From: Gracilibacillus dipsosauri
Lineage (GTDB): Bacteria; Bacillota; Bacilli; Bacillales; Amphibacillaceae
DNA: 64,000 bases
Direction: 5' to 3'
Assembly (NCBI RefSeq): GCF_003176895.1
Contig: NZ_QGTD01000020.1
Coordinates: 62,001 to 126,000 of the forward strand
Part shown: in pieces, positions 45,553 through 53,955 of the stretch
How positions within the stretch are numbered: position 1 is the stretch's first letter
How the letters are laid out: each line of letters opens with the position of its first letter
Program-made: the position numbers and the translations under genes
The notes under the pieces: generated by a model
Database searches by the model: none
Seen by the model: only the letters and a program-made list of their open reading frames with translations
Told to the model about the DNA's origin: nothing

Positions 45553-45625
45553 TGGAGCATATCGGGCTCGAACCGATGACCTTCGCGCTGCCAGCACGAC
45601 GCTCTCCCAGCTGAGCTAATGCCCC
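45553..45625 (-). tRNA. tRNA-Ala(GGC)
   Basis: All four arms fold on the minus strand: acceptor GGGGCAT/ATGCTCC, D arm GCTC/GAGC, anticodon arm TCGTG-CTGGCAG-CGCGA with anticodon GGC, variable AGGTC, and T arm ATCGG-TTCGAGC-CCGAT. Discriminator A is present. CCA is not encoded; a T run follows at once and may end the transcript. It stands alone, not in an rRNA operon. Confidence 0.97.
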
Positions 45626-45694
45626 GTAAATTTTATATTATCAATTAATGAAAGTTGTAGCAAGTAAAAAAGAGCATTAATTATTAATACTCTT

Positions 45695-46471
45695 CTATTC
45701 CGCCATTTCTTTTGTTTGAAAAATATATCTTGAAAATAGTAAAAGAATCAATGAGAGACCCAGGGTAATGGCTGATGCCATCCACAATTCATTTGGAATA
45801 GAGCCTTCAGTAAGCATAGTCGTTATATGCTCACTAATACTATTTGGTAACCAGGGTAAACGAAATGAAAAAATTTGGTTCAACACTGACATCGCCATTA
45901 TTGTTATAACTGTTGATGTTAAGACAAGTCCAGGTACCTTCATCATTGTATTATAAAAAACAGTGAGCGTGACAACAAATATGAGCCAAACAAAGTAGAA
46001 CAAGAATAAACTGAAGAATTCAATAATTGTAATTTCACCAAATAATAAATTTACATAATACCAACTTGCAAGCATTCCTACTAAATAAGAGACAAATACT
46101 AATAAAAGCTTGGCACTCCATTTAGCCAAAATATAAGTTACATAACGGACTGGCTTAACTAGAATAAGTTCTGCAACGCCACTTTTTCTTTCACCTGCGA
46201 TAACACCCATTGTAATGGCTATTACTACTAACACGCCGAGCATACTCATTTGAGTGAGACTCATCATAATTGCCATTTCTGGTTCTGTTTCAGGTATATC
46301 AATAACTGCTCCATCTGGTAAGCCACCAACCGCTTGGATAATTTGTGGTAAATAATACGTAGATAATGGGTCCATAATACAGAACAATATAAAAACAAGT
46401 GGAACCCAGATCCATTTATAACTCCGCCAATCTTCCAATAACTCTTTCATAAAAATTGTCTTCCATTGCAT
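45695..46471 (-). CDS. ABC-2-type permease (YxlG-like)
   Basis: Membrane subunit of an ABC-2 exporter with about six transmembrane helices and an N-terminal KELLEDWRSYKW segment typical of the NosY/YxlG group. It has 258 residues. Its ATG overlaps the ATPase stop (TGATG). It is the last gene of a three-gene operon resembling yxlE-yxlF-yxlG of the B. subtilis sigY operon. Confidence 0.85.
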   Translation of the reverse strand: MQWKTIFMKELLEDWRSYKWIWVPLVFILFCIMDPLSTYYLPQIIQAVGGLPDGAVIDIPETEPEMAIMMSLTQMSMLGVLVVIAITMGVIAGERKSGVAELILVKPVRYVTYILAKWSAKLLLVFVSYLVGMLASWYYVNLLFGEITIIEFFSLFLFYFVWLIFVVTLTVFYNTMMKVPGLVLTSTVITIMAMSVLNQIFSFRLPWLPNSISEHITTMLTEGSIPNELWMASAITLGLSLILLLFSRYIFQTKEMAE

Positions 46472-47379
46472 CAGCTTTGCACCACCTTCATAAACAAATC
46501 CTCAAGAGATGTTCGACTTAATTCAAACTTTACTATAGGCCAATCTTCTTGCACTGCTTTTGTTAAAATCTCTGCACGGGCTCTAGCAATATCATTAACA
46601 AAAATATGAAGTTCACCTTTCTCAAGTACGATCGTATTCACAGATTCTAGCCTTTCGATTTTGTCCACATATTTATTTGCACTATCGCGCAAGCTGAGCT
46701 CAAACTTAGGTGATTGATGTCTCTTTCGCAGATCATCGATAGATCCTGATTCTAGTATTTCACCATGATGTAATAATAATAAATCATCACAAATTTCTTC
46801 TGCATCCCCTAAGATATGAGTGGAAAACAAAATAGTTGTTTCTTCCTTCAATTCTTCCATCAGTGTAAGTACTTCACGCCGACCAATTGGATCTAGTGAG
46901 GATACTGGTTCATCCAACATGAGAAGCTTCGGCTTATGCATCATCGCTTGTGCAATTCCAAGTCTTTGTTTCATTCCACCTGAATATTTGCTAATTCTTT
47001 GATTTTTCGCATCATCAATTGCTACTTTTTTTAATAATTCTTCGGCTCTTTCATTGGCTTCTTTTTTGGAAAGGTAGGCAAGCTCGCCGACATACATTAA
47101 AAATTCCTTACCTGACATCCATGAATGAAAAACTGGATATTGAGGTAAATAACCAATAGAATACCTAATATCATTTAGAGCATTCTTCTCTTGAAACTTG
47201 ATCGAACCATTACTAGGCTTTAATAATCCGGAAAGCATACGTAATGTTGTTGTTTTTCCAGCGCCATTTGGCCCTAGTAAAGCAACACATCTTCCCTTAT
47301 TTAATTCAAAGCTTATCCCTTTCACTACTTCTTTACCTTTAAAGACCTTTTTTAATTGCTCCACCTTTATAACCGACAT
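46471..47379 (-). CDS. ABC transporter ATPase (YxlF-like)
   Basis: ATPase of the exporter. Walker A LLGPNGAGKTT is near 35-45, signature SKYSGGMKQRLGIAQA, Walker B LLMLDEPVSSLD, and a switch histidine in STHIL, followed by a C-terminal extension of about 85 residues. It has 302 residues from ATG 47379, which lies one base after the stop of the upstream gene; AAGGAG is 11 bp upstream. The frame to 47442 overlaps the upstream gene and is not supported. Confidence 0.9.
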   Translation of the reverse strand: MSVIKVEQLKKVFKGKEVVKGISFELNKGRCVALLGPNGAGKTTTLRMLSGLLKPSNGSIKFQEKNALNDIRYSIGYLPQYPVFHSWMSGKEFLMYVGELAYLSKKEANERAEELLKKVAIDDAKNQRISKYSGGMKQRLGIAQAMMHKPKLLMLDEPVSSLDPIGRREVLTLMEELKEETTILFSTHILGDAEEICDDLLLLHHGEILESGSIDDLRKRHQSPKFELSLRDSANKYVDKIERLESVNTIVLEKGELHIFVNDIARARAEILTKAVQEDWPIVKFELSRTSLEDLFMKVVQS

Positions 47380-47380
47380 G

Positions 47381-47602
47381 TTATGACTGTCTCCTTCCAA
47401 CAATGAAATATAAGATTGGACCGATAAAAGTGAGAAAAACAATAATTACTGCCCATATAGGTTTAGGACCATTTGTGTCATCCGCCTTTATAAGTGAAAT
47501 AATTGCAATAATCATTAAAATCAATTGAATAAGTATAAGTGGAGCAATAATAGGGAGGAATTCTACCAGATCTTCTATCGAACCATTAGTGAAATCTTGC
47601 AT
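47381..47602 (-). CDS. PLD-nuclease-N-terminal-domain membrane protein (YxlE-like)
   Basis: Two-helix membrane protein of the PLDc_N family (about 20-42 and 50-68), 73 residues. It has the PIWAVIIVFLTFIGPILYF signature. AGGAGGTG precedes the ATG. In B. subtilis YxlE is a negative regulator of sigma-Y; here no sigY or anti-sigma gene is adjacent, so its role with the ABC exporter is open. Confidence 0.85.
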   Translation of the reverse strand: MQDFTNGSIEDLVEFLPIIAPLILIQLILMIIAIISLIKADDTNGPKPIWAVIIVFLTFIGPILYFIVGRRQS

Positions 47603-47717
47603 AAAGACTCACCTCCTAATCCTTGTTACGTTTAAGGTGAATAAAAGGTTTCAAAAAAGTGATACGAATGGTTAACACAATGAAATAAAGCTTGGTATGT
47701 CACCAAGCTCCAATATT

Positions 47718-48551
47718 TTATCTATTTGTCCTTCTTATTGGTAATGTACAGCAACGAAATGCTCCACCAGATTTGATTATCTCTGAAAACTCTACCTCTA
47801 TAACCTGATAACCCCTGGCACGTAATTCAGAGTTAACATTTTTATTTTCAGGAAGAGAAATCACTGTTTTATTACCAATCGAAAAGACATTGGTACCAAG
47901 TGTAAACTGTTCATCATCCGAAACTTCGATTAGATCATACATTTCCATTAATCTATCCAGTTCTCTTTGTTTGAATGCTGATGTATATATTAAACCTTCT
48001 TTCTCACTGAGCAAATTAAATGCGCAATCTAAATGGAGAATGTCTTCACTAATCGGTATAGGCATGAGTTTCCTATCTTGAATTATTTCCTGAAGAGCAT
48101 CGACAGCTTGATAGGTGGTCCTTTCGCTAATACCGATCCATACTCTATCTCCCGCAAGTACTACATCTCCTCCTTCAATGGAAGGGGTAGTTAATTTCAT
48201 GTAATTAAAATTTCTATTTTTCAAAAATTCTTCTAGGAGCTCGACTTCATGTTCCCTTATTTCACTCCCCATCTTCGATATGTAAACCGTATCACCAATT
48301 GTAAAGCCTATATCACGTGTAAAAACTTGTTCATTTAGTTCTTCTTTAGGATCAATGGATAGCACCTTAACGCCATGTTCCTCTAGGGTTCTCACAAATT
48401 GCTCATGCTGTCTATTGGCAATTTCTACATCTATATTCTCGTCTTTATAAAATTTTTGTGTTTCATTTATAACATTTGTAATTCTCATATAGGTTGGTGG
48501 GCACACCATTACTTTTTCTAATACGTCGAATTCATTTTGTTGAAATACCAA
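47718..48551 (-). CDS. Dimethylarginine dimethylaminohydrolase-type amidinohydrolase (YkgA-like)
   Basis: Guanidino-group-modifying enzyme of the DDAH/arginine deiminase superfamily. FTRDIGF, EGGDV, the catalytic-His segment HLDCAF and a C-terminal Cys in GAFRCCTLPI are present. It has 277 residues. The TTG start has GAGGGGG 8 bp upstream, and a TGGTATAAT extended -10 lies at about 48595-48602. The actual substrate (arginine, methylarginine or another guanidine) is not known. Confidence 0.85.
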   Translation of the reverse strand: MVFQQNEFDVLEKVMVCPPTYMRITNVINETQKFYKDENIDVEIANRQHEQFVRTLEEHGVKVLSIDPKEELNEQVFTRDIGFTIGDTVYISKMGSEIREHEVELLEEFLKNRNFNYMKLTTPSIEGGDVVLAGDRVWIGISERTTYQAVDALQEIIQDRKLMPIPISEDILHLDCAFNLLSEKEGLIYTSAFKQRELDRLMEMYDLIEVSDDEQFTLGTNVFSIGNKTVISLPENKNVNSELRARGYQVIEVEFSEIIKSGGAFRCCTLPIRRTNR

Positions 48552-48750
48552 ATCTAGCGCCCCCTCTGTTGTAAGATAATAAAATCATGCTTTTATTATA
48601 CCAAAAAATGATACTTTCATTCTTTATAGTTTGTTTCTATTCCAGACAGAATCCTTCAGGAAAAAGGTGGGTACATTTTCTAACAAATTCATTTCACCCT
48701 CTCTTTTTCGATGCTACTCTTGAGTTACAATAAAAAATGGAGGGATTTAC

Positions 48751-48825
48751 ATGAAACGAAAAAGAATGAAAAACCCTAATTTTTTTACCTTTGTCATTTT
48801 AACCTTCAGAGTCATATTTCAATAA
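48751..48825 (+). CDS. 24-residue basic-hydrophobic microprotein
   Basis: An ORF of 24 codons with ATG, GGAGGG 6 bp upstream and a TAA stop. The first nine residues are very basic (MKRKRMKNP), followed by an aromatic and aliphatic stretch (FFTFVILTFRVIF) that could form a membrane-surface or short membrane helix. A terminator lies 33 bp downstream. No family was recognised. The SpoVM-like size is suggestive only; sequence does not match. Confidence 0.55.
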   Translation: MKRKRMKNPNFFTFVILTFRVIFQ

Positions 48826-48857
48826 TGTTTGCATAAAATGAAATAATACTATTAAAC

Positions 48858-48900
48858 AAGCACGGTCGACTTTCCTATCTAGTCTATCGTGCTTCCTTTT
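48858..48900 (+). terminator. Terminator downstream of the 24-residue microprotein gene
   Basis: AAGCACG(GTC)GACT and AGTC(TAT)CGTGCTT form an imperfect long stem followed by CCTTTT. Confidence 0.7.
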
Positions 48901-48946
48901 GTTATGTAATATATTGCATTAAACTCATATTCCACAAACCCCAATA

Positions 48947-48979
48947 AAAAACTCTAGCCGTTTCTGGCTAGAGTTTTAA
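48947..48979 (-). terminator. Terminator of clpE
   Basis: AAAACTCTAGCC and GGCTAGAGTTTT form a perfect 12-bp stem 8 bases after the clpE stop codon. Confidence 0.9.
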
Positions 48980-48986
48980 TTCCTTC

Positions 48987-51107
48987 TTATGCTTTTTTCA
49001 CCACAATATCATTGTTCTCAAAGACGATTTTTAATTTCTTGACTTCTTCCTCCTCAAGAACAACATCTGTGATTCCATCTTCTACTTTATCTTGGATAAC
49101 ACGTCGTAATGGTCTTGCACCAAAACGTGGATCATAGCCTTTATCCGCGATATATTGTTTGGCTTCTTTAGATATAGTTATATCTAAATCTTGGTCTTTG
49201 AGGTGTTCTTCTAGTTCAGCAATCATTAAATCGACAATCGCTAATAAGTTAGCTTCTGTCAACTCATTAAAAGGAATGATTGCATCGAAACGATTTAAGA
49301 ATTCAGGTTTGAAATAATCACTTAAATTTTCAAGTGTTGATACTGCTTCATTGTTGTCACTATTAAATCCGACAGTTATATTTTTCACACCTGTTCCTGC
49401 ATTACTTGTCATAATAATCACCGTATCTTTAAAGCTTACGGTTCGACCATGACTATCTGTTAAGTGACCATCCTCCATAATTTGTAGGAACATATTCTGC
49501 ACATCTGGATGTGCCTTTTCAATCTCATCAAGCAATATTAAGCTATAAGGATTGCGGCGGACCTTTTCTGTTAATTGTCCAGCCTCTTCATGACCTACAT
49601 ATCCTGGTGGCGAACCAATAATTTTGGAAACGGCATGTTTCTCCATATATTCACTCATATCAAGGCGAATCATGGCATCCTTTGTACCAAATAATTCTTC
49701 AGCGAGTGCCTTGGTTAATTCTGTTTTACCTACACCAGTTGGACCAACGAATAAAAAGGACCCAATTGGACGACCTTTTGCCTTTAAGCCTGCTCTACTT
49801 CGACGAATGGCCTTAGCTACTTTATTGACAGCTGTTTCTTGTCCTATTACTTTTCCCATTAGGTTTTGTGCTAGATTTTTCATCTTAGACTGTTCATCTG
49901 ATTGAATTTTCCGCACAGGAATTCCTGTCTTTTCTTCTATTATTTGTTGAATATCCTCAATAGAAACGACAGCTTTTGGTGATTCTGTTTGTTCTTCTAG
50001 TTTTTTCTCTAATTTAATCTCTTGGTGGCGTAGATTTGCTGCTCGTTCATAATCCTCTTGTTCTGCTGCCTCCATTTTTTCTTTGGCAATTTCATCAAGT
50101 CGTTGCTGTAATGAATCATGGTCTGTTTCTGCTACCGCTAGGTTTAAACGAGCCCCAGCTTCATCAAGTAGATCAATTGCTTTGTCAGGTAAGAAACGAT
50201 CTTGAATATAGCGTTTAGATAGTACTACTGCAGCGCGAAGTACTTCATCTGGATAGCTAACTTTATGGTAGTTCTCATATCGTTCTTTCAACCCTAGCAA
50301 GATTTGCTCAGCTTCCTCCATGCTAGGCTCTTTTACGATAATTGGCTGGAATCTACGTTCAAGTGCTGCATCCTTTTCAATTTTTCGATATTCTTTCAAG
50401 GTAGTAGCTCCAATTAATTGAAGCTCACCACGTGCTAATGCTGGCTTTAGGATGTTTCCTGCATCCATTTGAGACCCTTCAGCAGTTCCTGCCCCAACTA
50501 ACAAATGAATTTCATCAACAAAAAGAATAACATTTTGACGTTCTTGCAACTCTGATACAAGTTGTTTCATTCTTTCTTCAAATTGTCCTCGAACCCCTGT
50601 ATTAGCTACAAGAGATGCGACATCAAGGATATAGATTTCTTTATTTAAAAGCTTAGCTGGAACATTTCCTTCCACAACCTTTAGTGCTAATCCCTCAGCA
50701 ATTGCTGTTTTCCCAACACCAGGTTCACCAATTAGTACAGGATTGTTTTTATTTCTACGATTTAATGTTTCTATTACACGCTTCACTTCATTATCACGCC
50801 CAATAACAGGATCAATTAAACCTGCTCTTGCTGCATCTGTTAAATTTTTACCAAGTTGATCTAGTAACCCATTTCCGTTAGATCCATTCGTCGTATAAGT
50901 ACTGGAAGTTGCCTTATGAGAACCACTTGCTCCTCCTGCAAAGAAGCCTTCAAATCCTTTGTCTCCAAACATTCCAGATGGATTTTGTGCTTTGTTTTGT
51001 ATTTCTTGAAAGCATGTCTCACATACATGCAAGGATTGTGTTTGGTCATTAAATCGAAGGCTTACATTAATTGTTGCTTGACGAATACCACAATGCTGAC
51101 ATTTCAT
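48987..51107 (-). CDS. clpE: ATP-dependent Clp protease ATP-binding subunit ClpE
   Basis: Hsp100 unfoldase that works with ClpP in heat-stress proteolysis and CtsR turnover. It has an N-terminal C4 zinc finger (CQHC, CETC), a Gly/Ser-rich linker, AAA-1 with Walker A GEPGVGKT, a UVR-like coiled segment, and AAA-2 with GPTGVGKTE. It has 706 residues. ATG at 51107 is preferred over 51110 because GGAGG is then 8 bp upstream and the protein begins MKCQHC. Two CtsR boxes overlap and follow its promoter. Confidence 0.96.
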   Translation of the reverse strand: MKCQHCGIRQATINVSLRFNDQTQSLHVCETCFQEIQNKAQNPSGMFGDKGFEGFFAGGASGSHKATSSTYTTNGSNGNGLLDQLGKNLTDAARAGLIDPVIGRDNEVKRVIETLNRRNKNNPVLIGEPGVGKTAIAEGLALKVVEGNVPAKLLNKEIYILDVASLVANTGVRGQFEERMKQLVSELQERQNVILFVDEIHLLVGAGTAEGSQMDAGNILKPALARGELQLIGATTLKEYRKIEKDAALERRFQPIIVKEPSMEEAEQILLGLKERYENYHKVSYPDEVLRAAVVLSKRYIQDRFLPDKAIDLLDEAGARLNLAVAETDHDSLQQRLDEIAKEKMEAAEQEDYERAANLRHQEIKLEKKLEEQTESPKAVVSIEDIQQIIEEKTGIPVRKIQSDEQSKMKNLAQNLMGKVIGQETAVNKVAKAIRRSRAGLKAKGRPIGSFLFVGPTGVGKTELTKALAEELFGTKDAMIRLDMSEYMEKHAVSKIIGSPPGYVGHEEAGQLTEKVRRNPYSLILLDEIEKAHPDVQNMFLQIMEDGHLTDSHGRTVSFKDTVIIMTSNAGTGVKNITVGFNSDNNEAVSTLENLSDYFKPEFLNRFDAIIPFNELTEANLLAIVDLMIAELEEHLKDQDLDITISKEAKQYIADKGYDPRFGARPLRRVIQDKVEDGITDVVLEEEEVKKLKIVFENNDIVVKKA

Positions 51108-51144
51108 CATTCATTCCTCCTTCAATTTTAAAGGTCAATTTGAC

Positions 51145-51204
51145 TTTGACTATATTTGACCTTTATGTAACTCATATTATACTTTGACCTTTTTTGACTT
51201 TCAA
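51145..51204 (-). promoter_or_regulatory. clpE promoter with two CtsR boxes
   Basis: On the minus strand TTGAAA (51199-51204), 17 bp, TATAAT (51176-51181) form a near-consensus promoter. CtsR box 1, AGTCAAAAAAGGTCAAA (51183-51199), fills the spacer. Box 2, GGTCAAATATAGTCAAA (51145-51161), covers the early transcribed region, with an extra GTCAAA half directly after it. Both match the RGTCAAANANRGTCAAA heptad repeat. Confidence 0.93.
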
Positions 51205-51234
51205 GACTTTTGCTCAAATTTTTTTCTTTAAATT

Positions 51235-51269
51235 TAAAAAACAAAAACCAACCTACTATAGTAGATTGG
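51235..51269 (-). terminator. Terminator of the 24-residue membrane microprotein gene
   Basis: Minus-strand CCAATCTACTA and TAGTAGGTTGG pair with one G-U, followed by TTTTTGTTTTTT. It lies 25 bases after the small gene at 51294-51368 and upstream of the clpE promoter. Confidence 0.85.
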
Positions 51270-51293
51270 CTCTATTGATTAAGTATCTATATT

Positions 51294-51368
51294 TTATATA
51301 ACAACTCCAAAAGGGATAAAAATAAAGGCTAATGCTAAAATTATTGACCAAATCACTTCTTTTAGCAT
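51294..51368 (-). CDS. 24-residue membrane microprotein
   Basis: An ORF of 24 codons with ATG, AGGAGG 6 bp upstream, TAA stop and a strong terminator of its own. The product has a short N-terminal MLKEV and then about 18 hydrophobic residues (IWSIILALAFIFIPFGVV), a single membrane helix. An extended -10-like TGCTATGAT lies about 30 bp upstream. No family was recognised. The complete set of signals supports it as a real gene. Confidence 0.68.
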   Translation of the reverse strand: MLKEVIWSIILALAFIFIPFGVVI

Positions 51369-51567
51369 TGTATTCCTCCTAGTTAGCTTTTTTTCTATCA
51401 TAGCATAACCGTATCCATAAATATCTCATTTCCATAAAACATTACAAACAATTTACATTTAACCGAGCTCTACGACTAATTCTATCTATTAATGTTAAAG
51501 TCCCGCTTTATTGAAAAAATTAACTATGTTAAAATAAACGTATCCTGGTATTAAGGAGTTGTTTTAT

Positions 51568-52923
51568 ATGGTCAAAATTAACCTTTTACATCATAACAAG
51601 AAAAAAATCCCAATGACAGTAACAAAATTAACGATATTCAAACAGGCCAAAATATTAGATGCTATTAGTAAAAACAATCAATATTACACAGTGATTTTTT
51701 ATAAGAATAAGTGTATAAATGGTAAGAAAACTACCGAAGTAAGAAGGAACAGCTTTTTAGCTACTGCATACCGTTATGGAACTACTTACAATGCTACACA
51801 CCCTCTCACTGAAGCTTTTGTATCCACTATTCAAAACTATCGCACCATTTCATTCAATCAAATGTTTCAAAAACTAAAAGATAAATATAACGATAACGAA
51901 ATGCTATATATACTATCCATGTTCGACAACTTTATTAATGAGAAGAAGATTCAAGCACTTTGCAAAAAAGTTTTCTACCAATATAGACGAAATGGACAAC
52001 TAAAAAAAGCGTTTAGTACCCTCATAACTTATGCACAAGTACGACCTCATGATCGATTTGCAAGTGACATGATCCATCACATAGATTTTCAAAAATATAA
52101 AGTTCTGTATGATGAAATGACAGATCTTTCCTTCGATAACGACGCCCTTTATCTAGAAGCAAAGCTTTCTCAACAACAATTATCTACTACCCAATTTAAC
52201 CGTGTGATACGATTATTACAAAAAGAAGACAGAGTTTTTGATATACTTTTTGCTAACTATGATCATATCCTTCAAAATCTGCCTCCTATTAGCATTTCAG
52301 CTATAGAGCAATTCGATACATTAATCGAAGACCTATTACCTGATGACTGCATCATTTCGTTGTGGGAGAAGCTCCTTGAACACGATCCTAGCTGCTTAAC
52401 GATCTACAATAAACTCGAATCAAAACAAGCATACACCACCATCGTCCATCATCTAATAAAGCAAAAAATAGCAATACCTCTTGATTTGTTAGTAAATGCT
52501 ATACACCAAATGAATGGAAAACAGCTGTCGCGATACACAGAGGAGATATTTCCTTTGTTAAGTGAACTTATCGAAGATTCGGCTCAATTAGAGCCATTAA
52601 TCCATCATTGTATTATTAAGCTACTGCCCTTCTATTCGATCGAAGAATTAGTGGAAAAGCTTCCAAATACAAAGCTACCTATTGCGAGAAAACTATGTAA
52701 AATGGGCCAATATGAGAACAATCCTGATGAGCAACTCGCGTTAGGAGAATTATACTTTGAACTCGAGCAATACGAGAAGGCTATTCAGTGCTTTGAATGG
52801 GAAATGGAGTTAAATCCTGAAAATCCTAAATCACTACAATATTTACAAAAAAGCTATCAGGCTATCGGTGATAAAGAACAAGCCAACAATTATCAACAGC
52901 TCTTACTTAACATGCCTTCGTAA
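51568..52923 (+). CDS. TPR-repeat protein of unknown function
   Basis: A 451-residue protein not assigned to a known family. The first 180 residues are basic and helical (KKIPMTVTKLTIFKQ, YRYGTTYNATHPL). The middle is helical, and the C-terminus (about 390-448) has a clear tetratricopeptide pair (ALGELYFELEQYEKAIQCF, NPKSLQYLQKSYQAIGDKEQA). No signal peptide or membrane segment is seen. ATG at 51568 is chosen because AAGGAG is 9 bp upstream. Probably a cytosolic scaffold or a regulator; no partner is suggested by neighbours. Confidence 0.8.
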   Translation: MVKINLLHHNKKKIPMTVTKLTIFKQAKILDAISKNNQYYTVIFYKNKCINGKKTTEVRRNSFLATAYRYGTTYNATHPLTEAFVSTIQNYRTISFNQMFQKLKDKYNDNEMLYILSMFDNFINEKKIQALCKKVFYQYRRNGQLKKAFSTLITYAQVRPHDRFASDMIHHIDFQKYKVLYDEMTDLSFDNDALYLEAKLSQQQLSTTQFNRVIRLLQKEDRVFDILFANYDHILQNLPPISISAIEQFDTLIEDLLPDDCIISLWEKLLEHDPSCLTIYNKLESKQAYTTIVHHLIKQKIAIPLDLLVNAIHQMNGKQLSRYTEEIFPLLSELIEDSAQLEPLIHHCIIKLLPFYSIEELVEKLPNTKLPIARKLCKMGQYENNPDEQLALGELYFELEQYEKAIQCFEWEMELNPENPKSLQYLQKSYQAIGDKEQANNYQQLLLNMPS

Positions 52924-52935
52924 TATATTGAGCTC

Positions 52936-52966
52936 CCATCAGTGGAGAGTTTTTCCCCACTGATGG
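52936..52966. terminator. Hairpin between convergent TPR and alkA-like genes
   Basis: CCATCAGTGG and CCACTGATGG form a perfect 10-bp stem with an 11-base loop. There is no T tract on either side, so it may act as a mRNA 3' end stabiliser or a weak terminator. Confidence 0.55.
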
Positions 52967-52994
52967 CTTGTGCGCTTCGTGCTGTATTATTCCA

Positions 52995-53867
52995 TTACCG
53001 TTCCTCTATACTTCTCCACAGTGTCATCGTTGCATAGGAACGGTAAGGCTTCCATTTCTCGCTCCAGCCTTGCATCCTATCACGGGTTGGCTTCTTTTCT
53101 AGATCATAATACTTCTTTAATGCATTTTGCACCCCTATATCTGCTACTGGAAAAAGATCTTTCCTACCAAGAGAAAACATGAGCCAATTCTGGGCTGTCC
53201 ATGGGCCAATTCCTCTCAATTTCGTCAATGTTGAAATGACCTCTTCATCATTTTTTGTCTCGAAGGTAGAGAGATTAATATGACCTTGAACAACTTGTTT
53301 GGCAGTATCAATGACGTATTCTGCCTTTCTTCTACTAAATTGCATTGCTTGCAGCTTTTCGTATGGAATCACTGCAACCTTGTCTGGTTCCGGATAAAAC
53401 CATGTGTCTTCTACTTTTTCTCCATATGTTTTCACAAATCGCTCAGTTAAAGTTTGGGCAAAAGACATATTTAATTGCTGGTGGATTATTGTTTTCATTA
53501 GATTACTAAACAAATCAAATTCCTTTACAAGTGGTGTATAAGGATATTTCTTAAATAATTGCTTTAGGTCAGTCTGTTCAAAGAATTTTTGAATTGCCTG
53601 TAAATCCTCATCCCATGCAAAGATTTTTTTAACTTGTTCCAATACCGTCGCCTTTTGTTCCTCTTGACTTCCTTCCAATAGAAAGCTCGGTTTCTCCGTC
53701 GTACCTAGGGAGGTGACCTTTACTAATGTATTTTTATTTTTTACTCTGAGAGGAATTGTAATTCTTCGCTCCAATTTATTAATATTGTTTAGTGGATCCA
53801 TAGCCAAACGCATAAGTATGTAATCAAAATCATAAGATGATGTTAGATCAATTTGCTCTTTCCACAT
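52995..53867 (-). CDS. AlkA-type DNA-3-methyladenine glycosylase
   Basis: Base-excision repair glycosylase for alkylated purines. It has an N-terminal beta domain (about 1-95), a HhH-GPD core with LRGIGPWTAQNWLMFSLGR, and the catalytic Asp in LFPVADIGVQ. It has 290 residues, similar to B. subtilis YfjP. ATG at 53867 is preferred because AAAGGTG is 8 bp upstream; the GTG at 53876 lies within that site. It diverges from ppx. Confidence 0.9.
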   Translation of the reverse strand: MWKEQIDLTSSYDFDYILMRLAMDPLNNINKLERRITIPLRVKNKNTLVKVTSLGTTEKPSFLLEGSQEEQKATVLEQVKKIFAWDEDLQAIQKFFEQTDLKQLFKKYPYTPLVKEFDLFSNLMKTIIHQQLNMSFAQTLTERFVKTYGEKVEDTWFYPEPDKVAVIPYEKLQAMQFSRRKAEYVIDTAKQVVQGHINLSTFETKNDEEVISTLTKLRGIGPWTAQNWLMFSLGRKDLFPVADIGVQNALKKYYDLEKKPTRDRMQGWSEKWKPYRSYATMTLWRSIEER

Positions 53868-53910
53868 TACAGACACACCTTTTCCTTTTTCAGTATTTTC
53901 TTTCCATTAT

Positions 53911-53918
53911 GGTATAAT
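53911..53918 (+). promoter_or_regulatory. Extended -10 promoter of ppx
   Basis: TGGTATAAT is an extended -10 element with a perfect TATAAT at 53913-53918, 38 bp before the ppx start. Confidence 0.65.
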
Positions 53919-53955
53919 CAAACCAAATACACAACAATAAAAATAGGTGGTTACA

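Noticed and set aside
52936-52966. Strong intrinsic terminator after the TPR gene
   Set aside because: The stem is perfect but no T tract follows on either strand, so it is listed only as a hairpin with modest confidence.
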